From Cladorhizidae sp. MBARI D1340-BT2 (Eukaryota; Porifera; Demospongiae; Poecilosclerida; Cladorhizidae), in NCBI GenBank assembly GCA_028752905.1, contig JAQNBH010000015.1, positions 9,929,622 to 9,993,621 of the forward strand: a stretch of DNA of 64,000 nucleotides, written 5' to 3'. Both the position numbers and the translations under genes were made by a program. The notes under the pieces are model-generated. The model made no database searches. It was not told the DNA's origin and saw only the letters and a program-made list of their open reading frames with translations. Shown in pieces: positions 1-12,900 of this stretch (the stretch's first letter is position 1; each line of letters starts with the position of its first letter).

Positions 1-571
1 CCCTTCTCTTCCCCTTCTCTTCCCTTCTCTTCCCCTTCTCTTCCCCTTCTCTTCCCCTTCTCTTCCCTTTCTTCCCCTTCTCTTCCCCTGCTCTCCCCCT
101 TCTCTTCCCCTTCTCTTCCCCTTCTCTTCCCCTGCTCTCCCCCTTCTTCCCCTGCTCTCCCCCTTCTTCCCCTGCTCTCCCCCTTCTCTTCCCCTTCTCT
201 TCCCCTTCTCTTCCCCTTCTCTTCCCCTTCTCTTCCCCTTCTCTTCTCCTTCTCTTCCCCTCCTCTTCCCCTCCTCTTCCCCTCCTCTTCCCTTCTCTTC
301 CCCTTCTCTTCCCCTTCTCTTCCCCTTCTCTTCCCTTCTCTTCCCCTTCTCTTCCCCTTCTCTTCCCCTTCTCTTCCCTTTCTTCCCCTTCTCTCCCCCT
401 TCTCTCCCCCTTCTCTTCCCCTTCTCTTCCCCACCTCTTCCCCACCTCTTCCCCTTCTCTTCCCCTTCTCTTCCCCTTCTCTTCCCCACCTCTTCCCCTT
501 CTCTTCCCCTTCTCTTCCCCTTCTCTTCCCTTTCTTCCCCTTCTCTTCCCCACCTCTTCCCCTTCTCTTCA
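1..571. repeat. 11-bp pyrimidine minisatellite
   Basis: Head-to-tail CCCCTTCTCTT units with a few variants (CCACCTCTTCC, CCTGCTCTCC). It is a nearly pure pyrimidine strand over 570 bp, in the MRPS10 intron upstream of the visible exon, and runs off the window start. Confidence 0.95.
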
Positions 572-702
572 GCTTCCATGTTAGGTTTCCCTGACACCTC
601 CATTTCCTTTTTATAGTACCCCCCCTCCTCTACCCTATCACCTCCTTCCTCACGTTCATCTCTCCCTTTCCTCCGTTATTCCAATCCACGTTTCCCTCTC
701 TC

Positions 703-725
703 CTTCCCCCCCCCCCCCCCCCACA
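703..725. repeat. Poly-C run before MRPS10 exon
   Basis: About 16 consecutive C, 60 bp upstream of the exon acceptor; the whole upstream stretch is pyrimidine-rich. Confidence 0.9.
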
Positions 726-783
726 CACCTCAATTATCTTCTCCATCCTCCTCCTCCTCATGTTCTCTCCCACGGCCATTCAG

Positions 784-982
784 AGTGGCCTTGCCTACTC
801 ACTACCAGAAGTTCACGGTGTTGAAGTCTGCCCACATCTACAAGAAGCACAGAGTGCAGTACGAGATTAGGACCCACATAAGACTGGTGCAGATCAAGGA
901 GATCACGGGCACTACGGCCGACGTGTTTCTGGAGTACATCCAGAGGAATTTGCCTGAGGGGGTGTCCATGAGTGTGTACCAG
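784..982 (+). CDS. MRPS10: MRPS10 internal exon (S10 domain core)
   Basis: 199-nt exon with its acceptor AG at 782-783 and donor GTATGT at 983. The first base completes a split codon and the exon ends in phase 0. It carries the KKHRVQYE and [16 protein letters not shown] motifs typical of MRPS10. Read-through into the intron would add about 19 residues before a stop at 1037-1039. Confidence 0.92.
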
Positions 983-3900
983 GTATGTACATGTTTGTGT
1001 ATGAATGTGATGGGTGTGTATGTATGGACGCTGGTCTAGACAGTGCCGTCGTCTTGCTCTCAGCATTTGCTCCCGCTGGTCTTGTGTCTCTCACTTTCTC
1101 CTCCATTAGTATTACTCGTGGTAGTTAAAACACGCATTACCAGTTATCCCACATCTCTCAAAATGGCTGCTTTGTGCTTGCTCCTCCAAGTTTTCAAACC
1201 ACCTTGGTGCATGTGCAGTGAACGCTCCATTGTGATGATGGTTTTCTGTGGCCACTTAAAGGATAGATAGATGCTAACACTTGGCTCAGGCTTGCCACTT
1301 GCTTGTGTGGATTCAGAGGACTGTAGATAGATAGATACTAACACTTGGCTCAGGCTTGCCACTTGCTTGTGTGGATTCAGAGGACTGTAGATAGATAGAT
1401 GCTAACACTTGGCTCAGGCTTGCCACTTGAACTGTGGATTCAGAGGACTGTAGATAGATAGATGCTAACACTTGGCTCAGGCTTGCCACTTGCTTGTGTG
1501 GATTCAGAGGACTGTAGATAGATAGATGCTAACACTTGGCTCAGGCTTGCCACTTGCTTGTGTGGATTCAGAGGACTGTAGATAGATAGATACTAACACT
1601 TGTCTCAGGCTTGCCACTTGCTTGTGTGGATTCAGAGGACTGTAGATAGATAGATGCTAACTCTTGTCTCAGGCTTGCCACTTGCTTGTGTGGATTCAGA
1701 GGACTTGTAGATAGATAGATACTAACACTTGTCTCAGGCTTGCCACTTGCTTGTGTGGATTCAGAGGACTTGTAGATAGATAGATGCTAACACTTGTCTC
1801 AGGCTTGCCACTTGCTTGTGTGGATTCAGAGGACTGTAGTTAGATAGATACTAACACTTGGCTCAAGCTTGCCACTTGAACTGTGGATTCAGAGGACTTG
1901 TAGATAGATAGATACTAACACTTGGCTCAGGCTTGCCACTTGAACTGTGGATTCAGAGGCATAGATACTAACACTTGTCTCAGGCTTGCCACTTGCTTGT
2001 GTGGATTCAGAGGACTTGTAGATAGATAGATACTAACACTTGGCTCAGGCTTGCCACTTGAACTGTGGATTCAGAGGCATAGATACTAACACTTGTCTCA
2101 AGCTTGCCACTTGCTTGTGTGGATTCAGAGGACTGTAGATAGATAGATACTAACACTTGTCTCGGGCTTGCCACTTGAACTGTGGATTCAGAGGACTGTA
2201 CAGATAGATACTAACACTTGGCTCAGGCTTGCCACTTGCTTGTGTGGATTCAGAGGACTGTAGATAGATAGATACACTAACACTTGGCTCAGGCTTGCCA
2301 CTTGAACTGTGGACTTGTAGATAAATACAACATAAACTAGTGGTCTGAACCAATCACTGTTGGTTGTCAAGAGAGGCTTCCTTTTTGTGCCCTTTAAAAC
2401 AAATGTGCATGCACACACACGTCACATGCATGCATACACACACACACGCCACGCGCACACAAGCGCACTAATATAAGAGTGCAGAGGTAACAAACAAGGA
2501 AAGGCATGACTTGGAAGAAAGACTCACCACGAACCACGATGTGGCTGGGCCAGGTTCTGATGGGTTTGAGCTCCCGTTGAAGGGCCGAGCTCCTGTAGTG
2601 TATGAACATTCACGAGAAAATGTTTCCCCCCTCATATAATATTGGATACAGGGGCACACGTTGGGACAGTGAATAAATTAACTATATACTACTAGAGGCT
2701 TTGTTAAAAAGTACATATTTTGGGCGTGGCACATGTCAGACAGGAAGTTCTATGACAGGAAGTTCTATGACAGGAAGTTCTATGTTACATCTCGGGACCT
2801 GTCGGTAGCTTAATAGTCTGTGACTTCTGTGTCAACATTTGTCGCTTAGAATAGTCCATAACCGTATGCATAGTCATGTTCTGACTTCTGTGTCAACATT
2901 TGTTGCTTAGAATAGTCCATAACCGTACGCATAGTCATGTTCTGACTTCTGTGTCAACATTTGTCGCTTAGAATAGTCCATAACCGTACGCAGTCATGTT
3001 CTGACTTCTGTGTCAACATTTGTTGCTTAGAATAGTCCATAACCGTATGCATAGTCATGTTCTGACTTCTGTGTCAACATTTGTTACTTAGAATAGTCCA
3101 TAACCGTATGCATAGTCATGTTCCGACTTCTGTGTCAACATTTGTTACTTAGAATAGTCCATAACCGTATGTATAGTCATGTTCTGACTTCTGTGTCAAC
3201 ATTTGTTGCTTAGAATAGTCCATAACCGTATGCATAGTCATGTTCTGACTTCTGTGTCAACATTTGTTGCTTAGAATAGTCCATAACCGTATGCATAGTC
3301 ATGTTCTGACTTCTGTGTCAACATTTGTTGCTTAGAATAGTCCATAACCGTATGCATAGTCATGTTCTGACTTCTGTGTCAACATTTGTCGCTTAGAATA
3401 GTCCATAACCGTATGCATAGTCATATTCTGACTTTCTGTGTCAACATTTGTCGCTTAGAATCGTCCATAACCGTACGCAGTCATATTCTGACGTCTGTGT
3501 CAACATTTCTTGCTTGTCCATAACAAGTCGTGTTCTGTTTACAAGAACACTTGAGGGTGTGTGTGGTGTGAAAGATTTTTGCTCAGAAGACTTGAATCAG
3601 CGGAGATTTGTATGAGCTCAGTTGTTCATGACTACAGGAGACAGTGTTTTTGCAGACAAGAGCCTACAGATCAGACATTGCTATATCATAAGCCCGGGTA
3701 TGGCCAAGGTTTGAATAGACCAGATTCACCTCTTCGCCTATCAAACAAACACGTTAGTCAAGTTAGAGTCTTCTCTTCATGTTGTTCTTCAATGTCTCCA
3801 AAGTGTGTCTCTGTACCTTGAACTGGTAATAAAATATGAGGGGGAAACATTTTCTCGTGAATATTCATCCTCCCCACCACCACCACCACCCCCAAGGCTG

Positions 3901-6900
3901 GGGGAAGATTAGCTCGGATAGGATTTGGTTTATTCGTGAACAGGTGAATAGGTTCGGGGGAAGTGTTTCAGTTCTTGTAGAGACCACTACATATAATGTG
4001 GATACCATATTAGTCTATAGACCCTAGGTTGACTTGGAAGTAGCTGGGCAGATGCAGCTGCTTCCTATTCAAACTAATGGGGACTATTGCTATTGGGTGC
4101 TTCAATTGGCTAGTCCCCTTGACAACCTTCTGTGAGGCTCCAACTGGACAAGCCAGGAAGTGCTTTGACCTTATGAAACCTCAAGTGTCTGTTCTCATAA
4201 AAGCTACTGTAGCTAAATACTAAAATCATTTTGATCATGAGATTCAACCAGAAACAGCTGCTTAGTGCTGCAGGTTGTGTGCGGCAAGACTTCTCAAGGC
4301 CAGAGGGAGTTCAGTTTTCAGCTGCTCCCAGTATATACATACATAGCTTCGACCGGTTCACTTAGTTCAGGATGATTGCATTGTGCATGCATCCAACTTC
4401 TACTACTATCCTTGCCACAGTGTAGTCTAGAGAAGTAGAGGAGAAGTGTAGTCTAGAGAAGTAGAGGAGAAGTGTAGTCTAGAGAAGTAGAGGGGAAGTG
4501 TAGTCTAGAGAAGTAGAGGGGAAGTGTAGTCTAGAGAAGTAGAGGAGAAGTGTAGTCTAGAGAAGTAGAGGAGAAGTGTAGTCTAGAGAAGTAGAGGGGA
4601 AGTGTAGTCTAGAGAAGTAGAGGGGAAGTGTAGTCTAGAGAAGTAGAGGAGAAGTGTAGTCTAGAGAAGTAGAGGGGAAGTGTAGTCTAGAGAAGTAGAG
4701 GAGAAGTGTAGTCTAGAGAAGTAGAGGAGAAGTGTAGTCTAGAGAAGTAGAGGGGAAGTGTAGTCTAGAGAAGTAGAGGGGAAGTGTAGTCTAGAGAAGT
4801 AGAGGAGAAGTGTAGTCTAGAGAAGTAGAGGGGAAGTGTAGTCTAGAGAAGTAGAGGGGAAGTGTAGTCTAGAGAAGCAATGGGGAAGTGTAGTCTAGAG
4901 AAGCAGAGGGGAAGTGTAGTCTAGAGAAGCAGAGGGGAAGTGTAGTCTAGAGAAGCAGAGGGGAAGTGTAGTCTAGAGAAGCAGAGGGGAAGTTTAGTCT
5001 AGAGAAGCAGAGGGGAAGTGTAGTCTAGAGAAGTAGAGGGGAAGTGTAGTCTAGAGAAGCAATGGGGAAGTGTAGTCTAGAGAAGCAGAGGGGAAGTGTA
5101 GTCTAGAGAAGCAGAGGGGAAGTGTAGTCTAGAGAAGTAGAGGGGAAGTGTAGTCTAGAGAAGCAGAGGGGAAGTGTAGTCTAGAGAAGCAGAGGGGAAG
5201 TGTAGTCTAGAGAAGCAATGGGGAAGTGTAGTCTAGAGAAGCAGAGGGGAAGTGTAGTCTAGAGAAGCAATGGGGAAGTGTAGTCTAGAGAAGCAGAGGG
5301 GAAGTGTAGTCTAGAGAAGCAATGGGGAAGTGTAGTCTAGAGAAGCAATGGGGAAGTGTAGTCTAGAGAAGTAGAGGGGAAGTGTAGTCTAGAGAAGCAG
5401 AGGAGAAGTGTAGTCTAGAGAAGCAGAGGGGAAGTGTAGTCTAGAGAAGTAGAGGGGAAGTGTAGTCTAGAGAAGTAGAGGGGAAGTGTAGTCTAGAGAA
5501 GCAATGGGGAAGTGTAGTCTAGAGAAGTAGAGGGGAAGTGTAGTCTAGAGAAGCAATGGGGAAGTGTAGTCTAGAGAAGCAGAGGGGAAGTGTAGTCTAG
5601 AGAAGCAGAGGAGAAGTGTAGTCTAGAGAAGCAGAGGGGAAGTGTAGTCTAGAGAAGCAATGGGGAAGTGTAGTCTAGAGAAGCAGAGGGGAAGTGTAGT
5701 CTAGAGAAGCAGAGGGGAAGTGTAGTCTAGAGAAGTAGAGGGGAAGTGTAGTCTAGAGAAGCAGAGGGGAAGTGTAGTCTAGAGAAGTAGAGGGGAAGTG
5801 TAGTCTAGAGAAGCAATGGGGAAGTGTAGTCTAGAGAAGCAGAGGGGAAGTGTAGTCTAGAGAAGTAGAGGGGAAGTGTAGTCTAGAGAAGCAATGGGGA
5901 AGTGTAGTCTAGAGAAGCAGAGGGGAAGTGTAGTCTAGAGAAGCAGAGGGGAAGTGTAGTCTAGAGAAGCAGAGGGGAAGTGTAGTCTAGAGAAGCAGAG
6001 GAGAAGTGTAGTCTAGAGAAGCAGAGGGGAAGTGTAGTCTAGAGAAGCAGAGGGGAAGTGTAGTCTAGAGAAGCAGAGGGGAAGTGTAGTCTAGAGAAGC
6101 AGAGGGGAAGTGTAGTCTAGAGAAGCAATGGAGAAGTGTAGTCTAGAGAAGCAGAGGAGAAGTGTAGTCTAGAGAAGCAGAGGGGAAGTGTAGTCTAAAG
6201 AAGCAGAGGGGAAGTGTAGTCTAGAGAAGCAGAGGGGAAGTGTAGTCTAGAGAAGCAGAGGGGAAGTGTAGTCTAGAGAAGCAGAGGGGAAGTGTAGTCT
6301 AGAGAAGCAGAGGGGAAGTGTAGTCTAGAGAAGCAGAGGGGAAGTGTAGTCTAGAGAAGCAATGGAGAAGTGTAGTCTAGAAGCAGAGGAGAAGTGTAGT
6401 CTAGAGAAGCAGAGGGGAAGTGTAGTCTAAAGAAGCAGAGGGGAAGTGTAGTCTAGAGAAGCAGAGGGGAAGTGTAGTCTAGAGAAGCAGAGGGGAAGTG
6501 TAGTCTAGAGAAGCAGAGGGGAAGTGTAGTCTAGAGATGCAGAGGGGAAGTGTAGTCTAGAGAAGCAGAGGGGAAGTGTAGTCTAGAGATGCAGAGGGGA
6601 AGTGTAGTCTAGAGAAGCAGAGGAGAAGTGTAGTCTAGAGAAGCAATGGGGAAGTGTAGTCTAGAGAAGCAGAGGAGAAGTGTAGTCTAGAGATGCAGAG
6701 GGGAAGTGTAGTCTAGAGAAGCAGAGGGGAAGTGTAGTCTAGAGAAGCAGAGGAGAAGTGTAGTCTAGAGAAGCAATGGGGAAGTATAGTCTAGAGAAGC
6801 AGAGGGGAAGTGTAGTCTAGAGAAGCAGAGGGGAAGTGTAGTCTAGAGAAGCAGAGGGGAAGTGTAGTCTAGAGAAGCAGAGGGGAAGTGTAGTCTAGAG

Positions 6901-9900
6901 AAGCAGAGGAGAAGTGTAGTCTAGAGAAGCAGAGGAGAAGTGTAGTCTAGAGAAGCAATGGGGAAGTATAGTCTAGAGAAGCAGAGGGGAAGTGTAGTCT
7001 AGAGAAGCAGAGGAGAAGTGTAGTCTAGAGAAGCAGAGGGGAAGTGTAGTCTAGAGAAGCAGAGGGGAAGTGTAGTCTAGAGAAGCAGAGGGGAAGTGTA
7101 GTCTAGAGAAGCAGAGGGGAAGTGTAGTCTAGAGAAGCAGAGGGGAAGTGTAGTCTAGAGAAGCAGAGGGGAAGTTTAGTCTAGAGAAGCAGAGGAGAAG
7201 TGTAGTCTAGAGAAGCAGAGGGGAAGTGTAGTCTAGAGAAGCAGAGGGGAAGTGTAGTCTAGAGAAGCAGAGGGGAAGTGTAGTCTAGAGAAGCAGAGGA
7301 GAAGTGTAGTCTAGAGAAGCAGAGGGGAAGTGTAGTCTAGAGAAGTAGAGGGGAAGTGTAGTCTAGAGAAGCAGAGGGGAAGTGTAGTCTAGAGAAGCAG
7401 AGGGAAGTGTAGTCTAGAGAAGCAATGGAGAAGTGTAGTCTAGAAGCAGAGGAGAAGAGAAGCAGAGGGGAAGTGTAGTCTAAAGAAGCAGAGGGGAAGT
7501 GTAGTCTAGAGAAGCAGAGGGGAAGTGTAGTCTAGAGAAGCAGAGGGGAAGTGTAGACTAGAGAAGCAGAGGGGAAGTGTAGTCTAGAGATGCAGAGGGA
7601 AAGTGTAGTCTAGAGAAGCAGAGGGGAAGTGTAGTCTAGAGATGCAGAGGGGAAGTGTAGTCTAGAGAAGCAGAGGAGAAGTGTAGTCTAGAGAAGCAGA
7701 GGAGAAGTGTAGTCTAGAGATGCAGAGGGGAAGTGTAGTCTAGAGAAGCAGAGGGGAAGTGTAGTCTAGAGAAGCAGAGGAGAAGTGTAGTCTAGAGAAG
7801 CAGAGGGGAAGTGTAGTCTAGAGAAGCAGAGGGGAAGTGTAGTCTAGAGAAGCAGAGGGGAAGTGTAGTCTAGAGAAGCAGAGGAGAAGTGTAGTCTAGA
7901 GAAGCAGAGGAGAAGTGTAGTCTAGAGAAGCAGAGGAGAAGTGTAGTCTAGAGAAGCAATGGGGAAGTATAGTCTAGAGAAGCAGAGGGGAAGTGTAGTC
8001 TAGAGAAGCAGAGGAGAAGTGTAGTCTAGAGAAGCAGAGGGGAAGTGTAGTCTAGAGAAGCAGAGGGGAAGTGTAGTCTAGAGAAGCAGAGGGGAAGTGT
8101 AGTCTAGAGAAGCAGAGGGGAAGTGTAGTCTAGAGAAGCAGAGGGGAAGTGTAGTCTAGAGAAGCAGAGGGGAAGTTTAGTCTAGAGAAGCAGAGGAGAA
8201 GTGTAGTCTAGAGAAGCAGAGGGGAAGTGTAGTCTAGAGAAGCAGAGGGGAAGTGTAGTCTAGAGAAGCAGAGGGGAAGTGTAGTCTAGAGAAGCAGAGG
8301 AGAAGTGTAGTCTAGAGAAGCAGAGGGGAAGTGCAGTCTAGAGAAGCAGAGGAGAAGTGTAGTCTAGAGAAGCAGAGGAGAAGTGTAGTCTAAGAAGCAG
8401 AGGGGAAGTGTAGTCTAGAGAAGCAGAGGGGAAGTGTAGTCTAGAGAAGCAATGGAGAAGTGTAGTCTAGAGAAGCAGAGGGGAAGTGTAGTCTAGAGAA
8501 GCAGAGGGGAAGTATAGTCTAGAGAAGTAGAGGGGAAAAGGACAACATTCCTTGCAGAAATAAAACAATGCCATTTTAAGTGGACATGCATTGTGATATA
8601 AGTTGGTACAGGGTTGGCAGTAAGAATATGTTGTGGACAAATACACTATTATGTCTTCACTTGCAATCACTCCACAAAGGCAGGGGCAGTAACAATTTAT
8701 TTTTTAAAGGCAGACACCTACTGCACTCCTTCATAATGCTCTAGCGTGTGGAGTAGAGGTGACTTGCTGCATGTGTATGGAGGTGTTGTCTCTAGCTTGT
8801 GGAGTAGAGGTGACTTGCTGCATGTGTGTGGAGGTGATGTCTCTAGCTTGTGGAGTAGAGGTGACTTGCTGCATGTGTGTGAAGGTGATGTCTCTAGCTT
8901 GTGGAGTAGAGATGACATGCTGCATGTGTATGGAGGTGTTGTCTCTAGCTTGTGGAGTAGAGGTGACTTGCTGCATGTGTGTGGAGGTATTGTCTCTAGC
9001 TTGTGGAGTAGAGGTGACTTGCTGCATGTGTATGGAGGTGTTGTCTCTAGCTTGGTGAGTAGAGGTGAGACTTGCTGCATGTGTATGGAGGTGATGTCTC
9101 TAGCTTATGGAGTAGAGGTGACCTGCTGCATGTGTGTGAAGGTGATGTCTCTAGCATGTGGAGTAGAGATGACTTGCTGCATGTGTATGGAGGTGTAGTC
9201 TCTAGCTTGTGGAGTAGAGGTGACTTGCTGCATGTGTATGGAGGTGATGTCTCTAGCATGTGGAGTAGAGGTGACTTGCTGCATGTGTGTGGAGGTGATG
9301 TCTCTAGCTTGTGGAGTAGAGGTGACTTGCTGCATGTGTGTGGAGGTATTGTCTCTAGCTTGTGGAGTAGAGGTGACTTGCTGCATGTGTATGGAGGTGT
9401 TGTCTCTAGCTTGGTGAGTAGAGGTGAGACTTGCTGCATGTGTATGGAGGTGATGTCTCTAGCTTATGGAGTAGAGGTGACCTGCTGCATGTGTGTGAAG
9501 GTGATGTCTCTAGCATGTGGAGTAGAGATGACTTGCTGCATGTGTATGGAGGTGTAGTCTCTAGCTTGTGGAGTAGAGGTGACTTGCTGCATGTGTATGG
9601 AGGTGTTGTCTCTAGCTTGTGGAGTAGAGGTGGCTTGCTGCATGTGTGTATGGAGGTGATGTCTCTAGCATGTGGAGTAGAGGTGACTTGCTGCATGTGT
9701 ATGGAGGTGATGTCTCTAGCATGTGGAGTAGAGATGACTTGCTGCATGTGTATGGAGGTGTAGTCTCTAGCTTGTGGAGTAGAGGTGACTTGCTGCATGT
9801 GTATGGAGGTGTTGTCTCTAGCTTGTGGAGTAGAGGTGGCTTGCTGCATGTGTGTATGGAGGTGATGTCTCTAGCATGTGGAGTAGAGGTGACTTGCTGC

Positions 9901-12900
9901 ATGTGTATGGAGGTGATGTCTCTAGCTTGTGGAGTAGAGGTGGCTTGCTGCATGTGTGTATGGAGGTGATGTCTCTAGCATGTGGAGTAGAGGTGACTTG
10001 CTGCATGTGTATGGAGGTGATGTCTCTAGCTTGTGGAGTAGAGGTGACTTGCTGCATGTGTATGGAGGTGATGTCTCTAGCATGTGGAGTAGAGGTGACT
10101 TGCTGCATGTGTATGGAGGTGATGTCTCTAGCTTGTGGAGTAGAGGTGACTTGCTGCATGTGTATGGAGGTGTTGTCTCTAGCTTGTGGAGTAGAGGTGA
10201 CTTGCTGCATGTGTATGGAGGTGTAGTCTCTAGCATGTGGAGTAGAGGTGACTTGCTGCATGTGTGTGAAGGTGTGCTGCCCTGTAGAGTTAGCGTGTGG
10301 AATGCTTGCATGTTTCAGGTGTCTGACTCAATAGATTCCTGTTAGGGAAGCTCACTTACTCTGTTATAGCAACCACCCCCTCAGCAGTTAGTTCCCTGAG
10401 CTCTTGGTGGTTGTAACAAGCAGTGTCTGTGAGAGCAGACGAACATGTCCATCACCTGCAGCTCAACCCTCTCATCATCTAAACCAACAAAAGATATTTC
10501 ACCCACTCAAACTGAGAAGCAAGTGGCAGAAGATACGCTGAAGAGAATAAGGAACTCTGGAGGTGTCTCTGGAGGTGTCTCTGGTGGTGTCTCTGGAGGT
10601 GTCTCTGGAGGTGTCTCTGGAGGTGTCTCTGGAGGTGTCTCTGGTGGTGTCTCTGGAGGTGTCTCTGGAGGTGTCTCTGGAGGTGTCTCTGGAGGTGTCT
10701 CTGGAGGTGTCTCTGGAGGTGTCTCTGGAGGTGTCTCTGGTGGTGTCTCTGGAGGTGTCTCTGGAGATGTCTCTGGAGGTGTCTCTGGAGGTGTATCTGG
10801 AGGTGTCTCTGGAGGTGTCTCTAGAGGTGTCTCTGGAGGTGTCTCTGGAGGTGTCTCTGGAGGTGTCTCTGGAGGTGTCTCTGGTGGTGTCTCTGGAGGT
10901 GTCTCTGGAGGTGTCTCTGGTGGTGTCTCTGGAGGTGTCTCTGGAGGTGTCTCTGGAGGTGTCTCTGGAGGTGTCTCTGGAGGTGTCTCTGGAGGTGTCT
11001 CTGGAGGTGTCTCTGGAGGTGTCTCTGGAGGTGTCTCTGGTGGTGTCTCTGGAGGTGTCTCTGGAAGTGTCTCTGGAGGTGTCTCTGGAGGTGTCTCTGG
11101 TGGTGTCTCTGGAGGTGTCTCTGGAGGTGTCTCTGGAGGTGTCTCTGGAGGTGTCTCTGGAGGTGTCTCTGGAGGTGTCTCTGATGGTGTCTCTGGAGGT
11201 GTCTCTGGAGGTGTCTCTGGTGGTGTCCTCCACATGGGCAGGTGGTTATACATTACAACAAGCTCCTTCTAACCGTATAACTCCCTCACATTCTGTTGCT
11301 TGCCTATGACACGGAGGCAAATTACTAGGTCCAGAATCTCAACCTCGTAGGCTCCAAGAAGACATGCCTACATCAGTCATCTCTGAGATACCAAGAAGGC
11401 AGGCATACGTCAGTCATCTCTGAGATACCAAGAAGACAGGCCTACATCAGTCATCTCTGAGATACCAAGAAGACAGGCCTACGTCAGTCATCTCTGAGAT
11501 ACCAAGAAGACAGGCCTACATCAGTCATCTCTGAGATACCAAGAAGACATCCCTACATCAGTCATCTCTGAGATACCAAGAAGACGGGCCTACATCAGTC
11601 ATCTCTGAGATACCAAGAAGACAGGCCTGCATCAGTCATCTCTGAGATACCAAGAAGACAGGCCTACGTCAGTCATCTCTGAGATACCAATAAGGCAGGC
11701 CTACATCAGTCATCTGTGAGATACCAAGAAGACAGGCCTACATCAGTCATCTCTGAGATACCAAGAAGACAGGCCTACATCAGTCATCTCTGAGATACCA
11801 AGAAGACAGGCCTGCATCAGTCATCTCTGAGATACCAAGAAGACAGGCCTGCATCAGTCATCTCTGAGATACCAAGAAGACAGGCCTACATCAGTCATCT
11901 CTGAGATACCAAGAAGACAGGCCTACATCAGTCATCTGTGAGATACCAAGAAGACAGGCCTGCATCAGTCATCTCTGAGATACCAAGAAGACAGGCTTAC
12001 ATCAGTCATCTCTGAGATACCAAGAAGGCTGGCCTACGTCAGTCATCTCTGAGATACCAAGAAGGCAGGCCTACATCAGTCATCTGTGAGATACCAAGAA
12101 GGCAGGCCTACGTCAGTCATCTCTGAGATACCAAGAAGACAGTCCTACATCAGTCATCTCTGAGATACCAAGAAGACAGGCCTGCATCAGTCATCTCTGA
12201 GATACCAAGAAGACAGGCCTACGTCAGTCATCTCTGAGATACCAATAAGGCAGGCCTACATCAGTCATCTGTGAGATACCAAGAAGACAGGCCTGCATCA
12301 GTCATCTCTGAGATACCAAGAAGACAGGCCTGCATCAGTCATCTCTGAGATACCAAGAAGACAGGCCTACATCAGTCATCTCTGAGATACCAAGAAGGCA
12401 GGCCTACATCAGTCATCTGTAAGATACCAAGAAGACAGTCCTACGTCAGTCATCTCTGAGATACCAAGAAGGCAGGCCTACGTCAGTCATCTGTGAGATA
12501 CCAAGAAGGCAGGCCTACGTCAGAAGAAGGCAGGCCTACATCAGTCATCTGTAAGATACCAAGAAGACAGTCCTACGTCAGTCATCTCTGAGATACCAAG
12601 AAGGCAGGCCTACGTCAGTCATCTGTGAGATACCACCAAGAAGGCAGGCCTACGTCAGTCATCTCTGAGATACCAAGAAGACAGTCCTACATCAGTCATC
12701 TCTGAGATACGCTCTAACCATCAGTGGCGGATATAACATATGCCAATTGTAATCAAAGATGAGGTGCTTGACAAGTGCACATCTCATGGAGGGGATCATT
12801 ATGTGGCTCCAGAGGCAGCATCCTAAGATGTGGATCAGCTCAGATACAACTTTTGATAAAACTTACACTAAAATGAGAAGATTGAGCCGTTAGCACTTCT

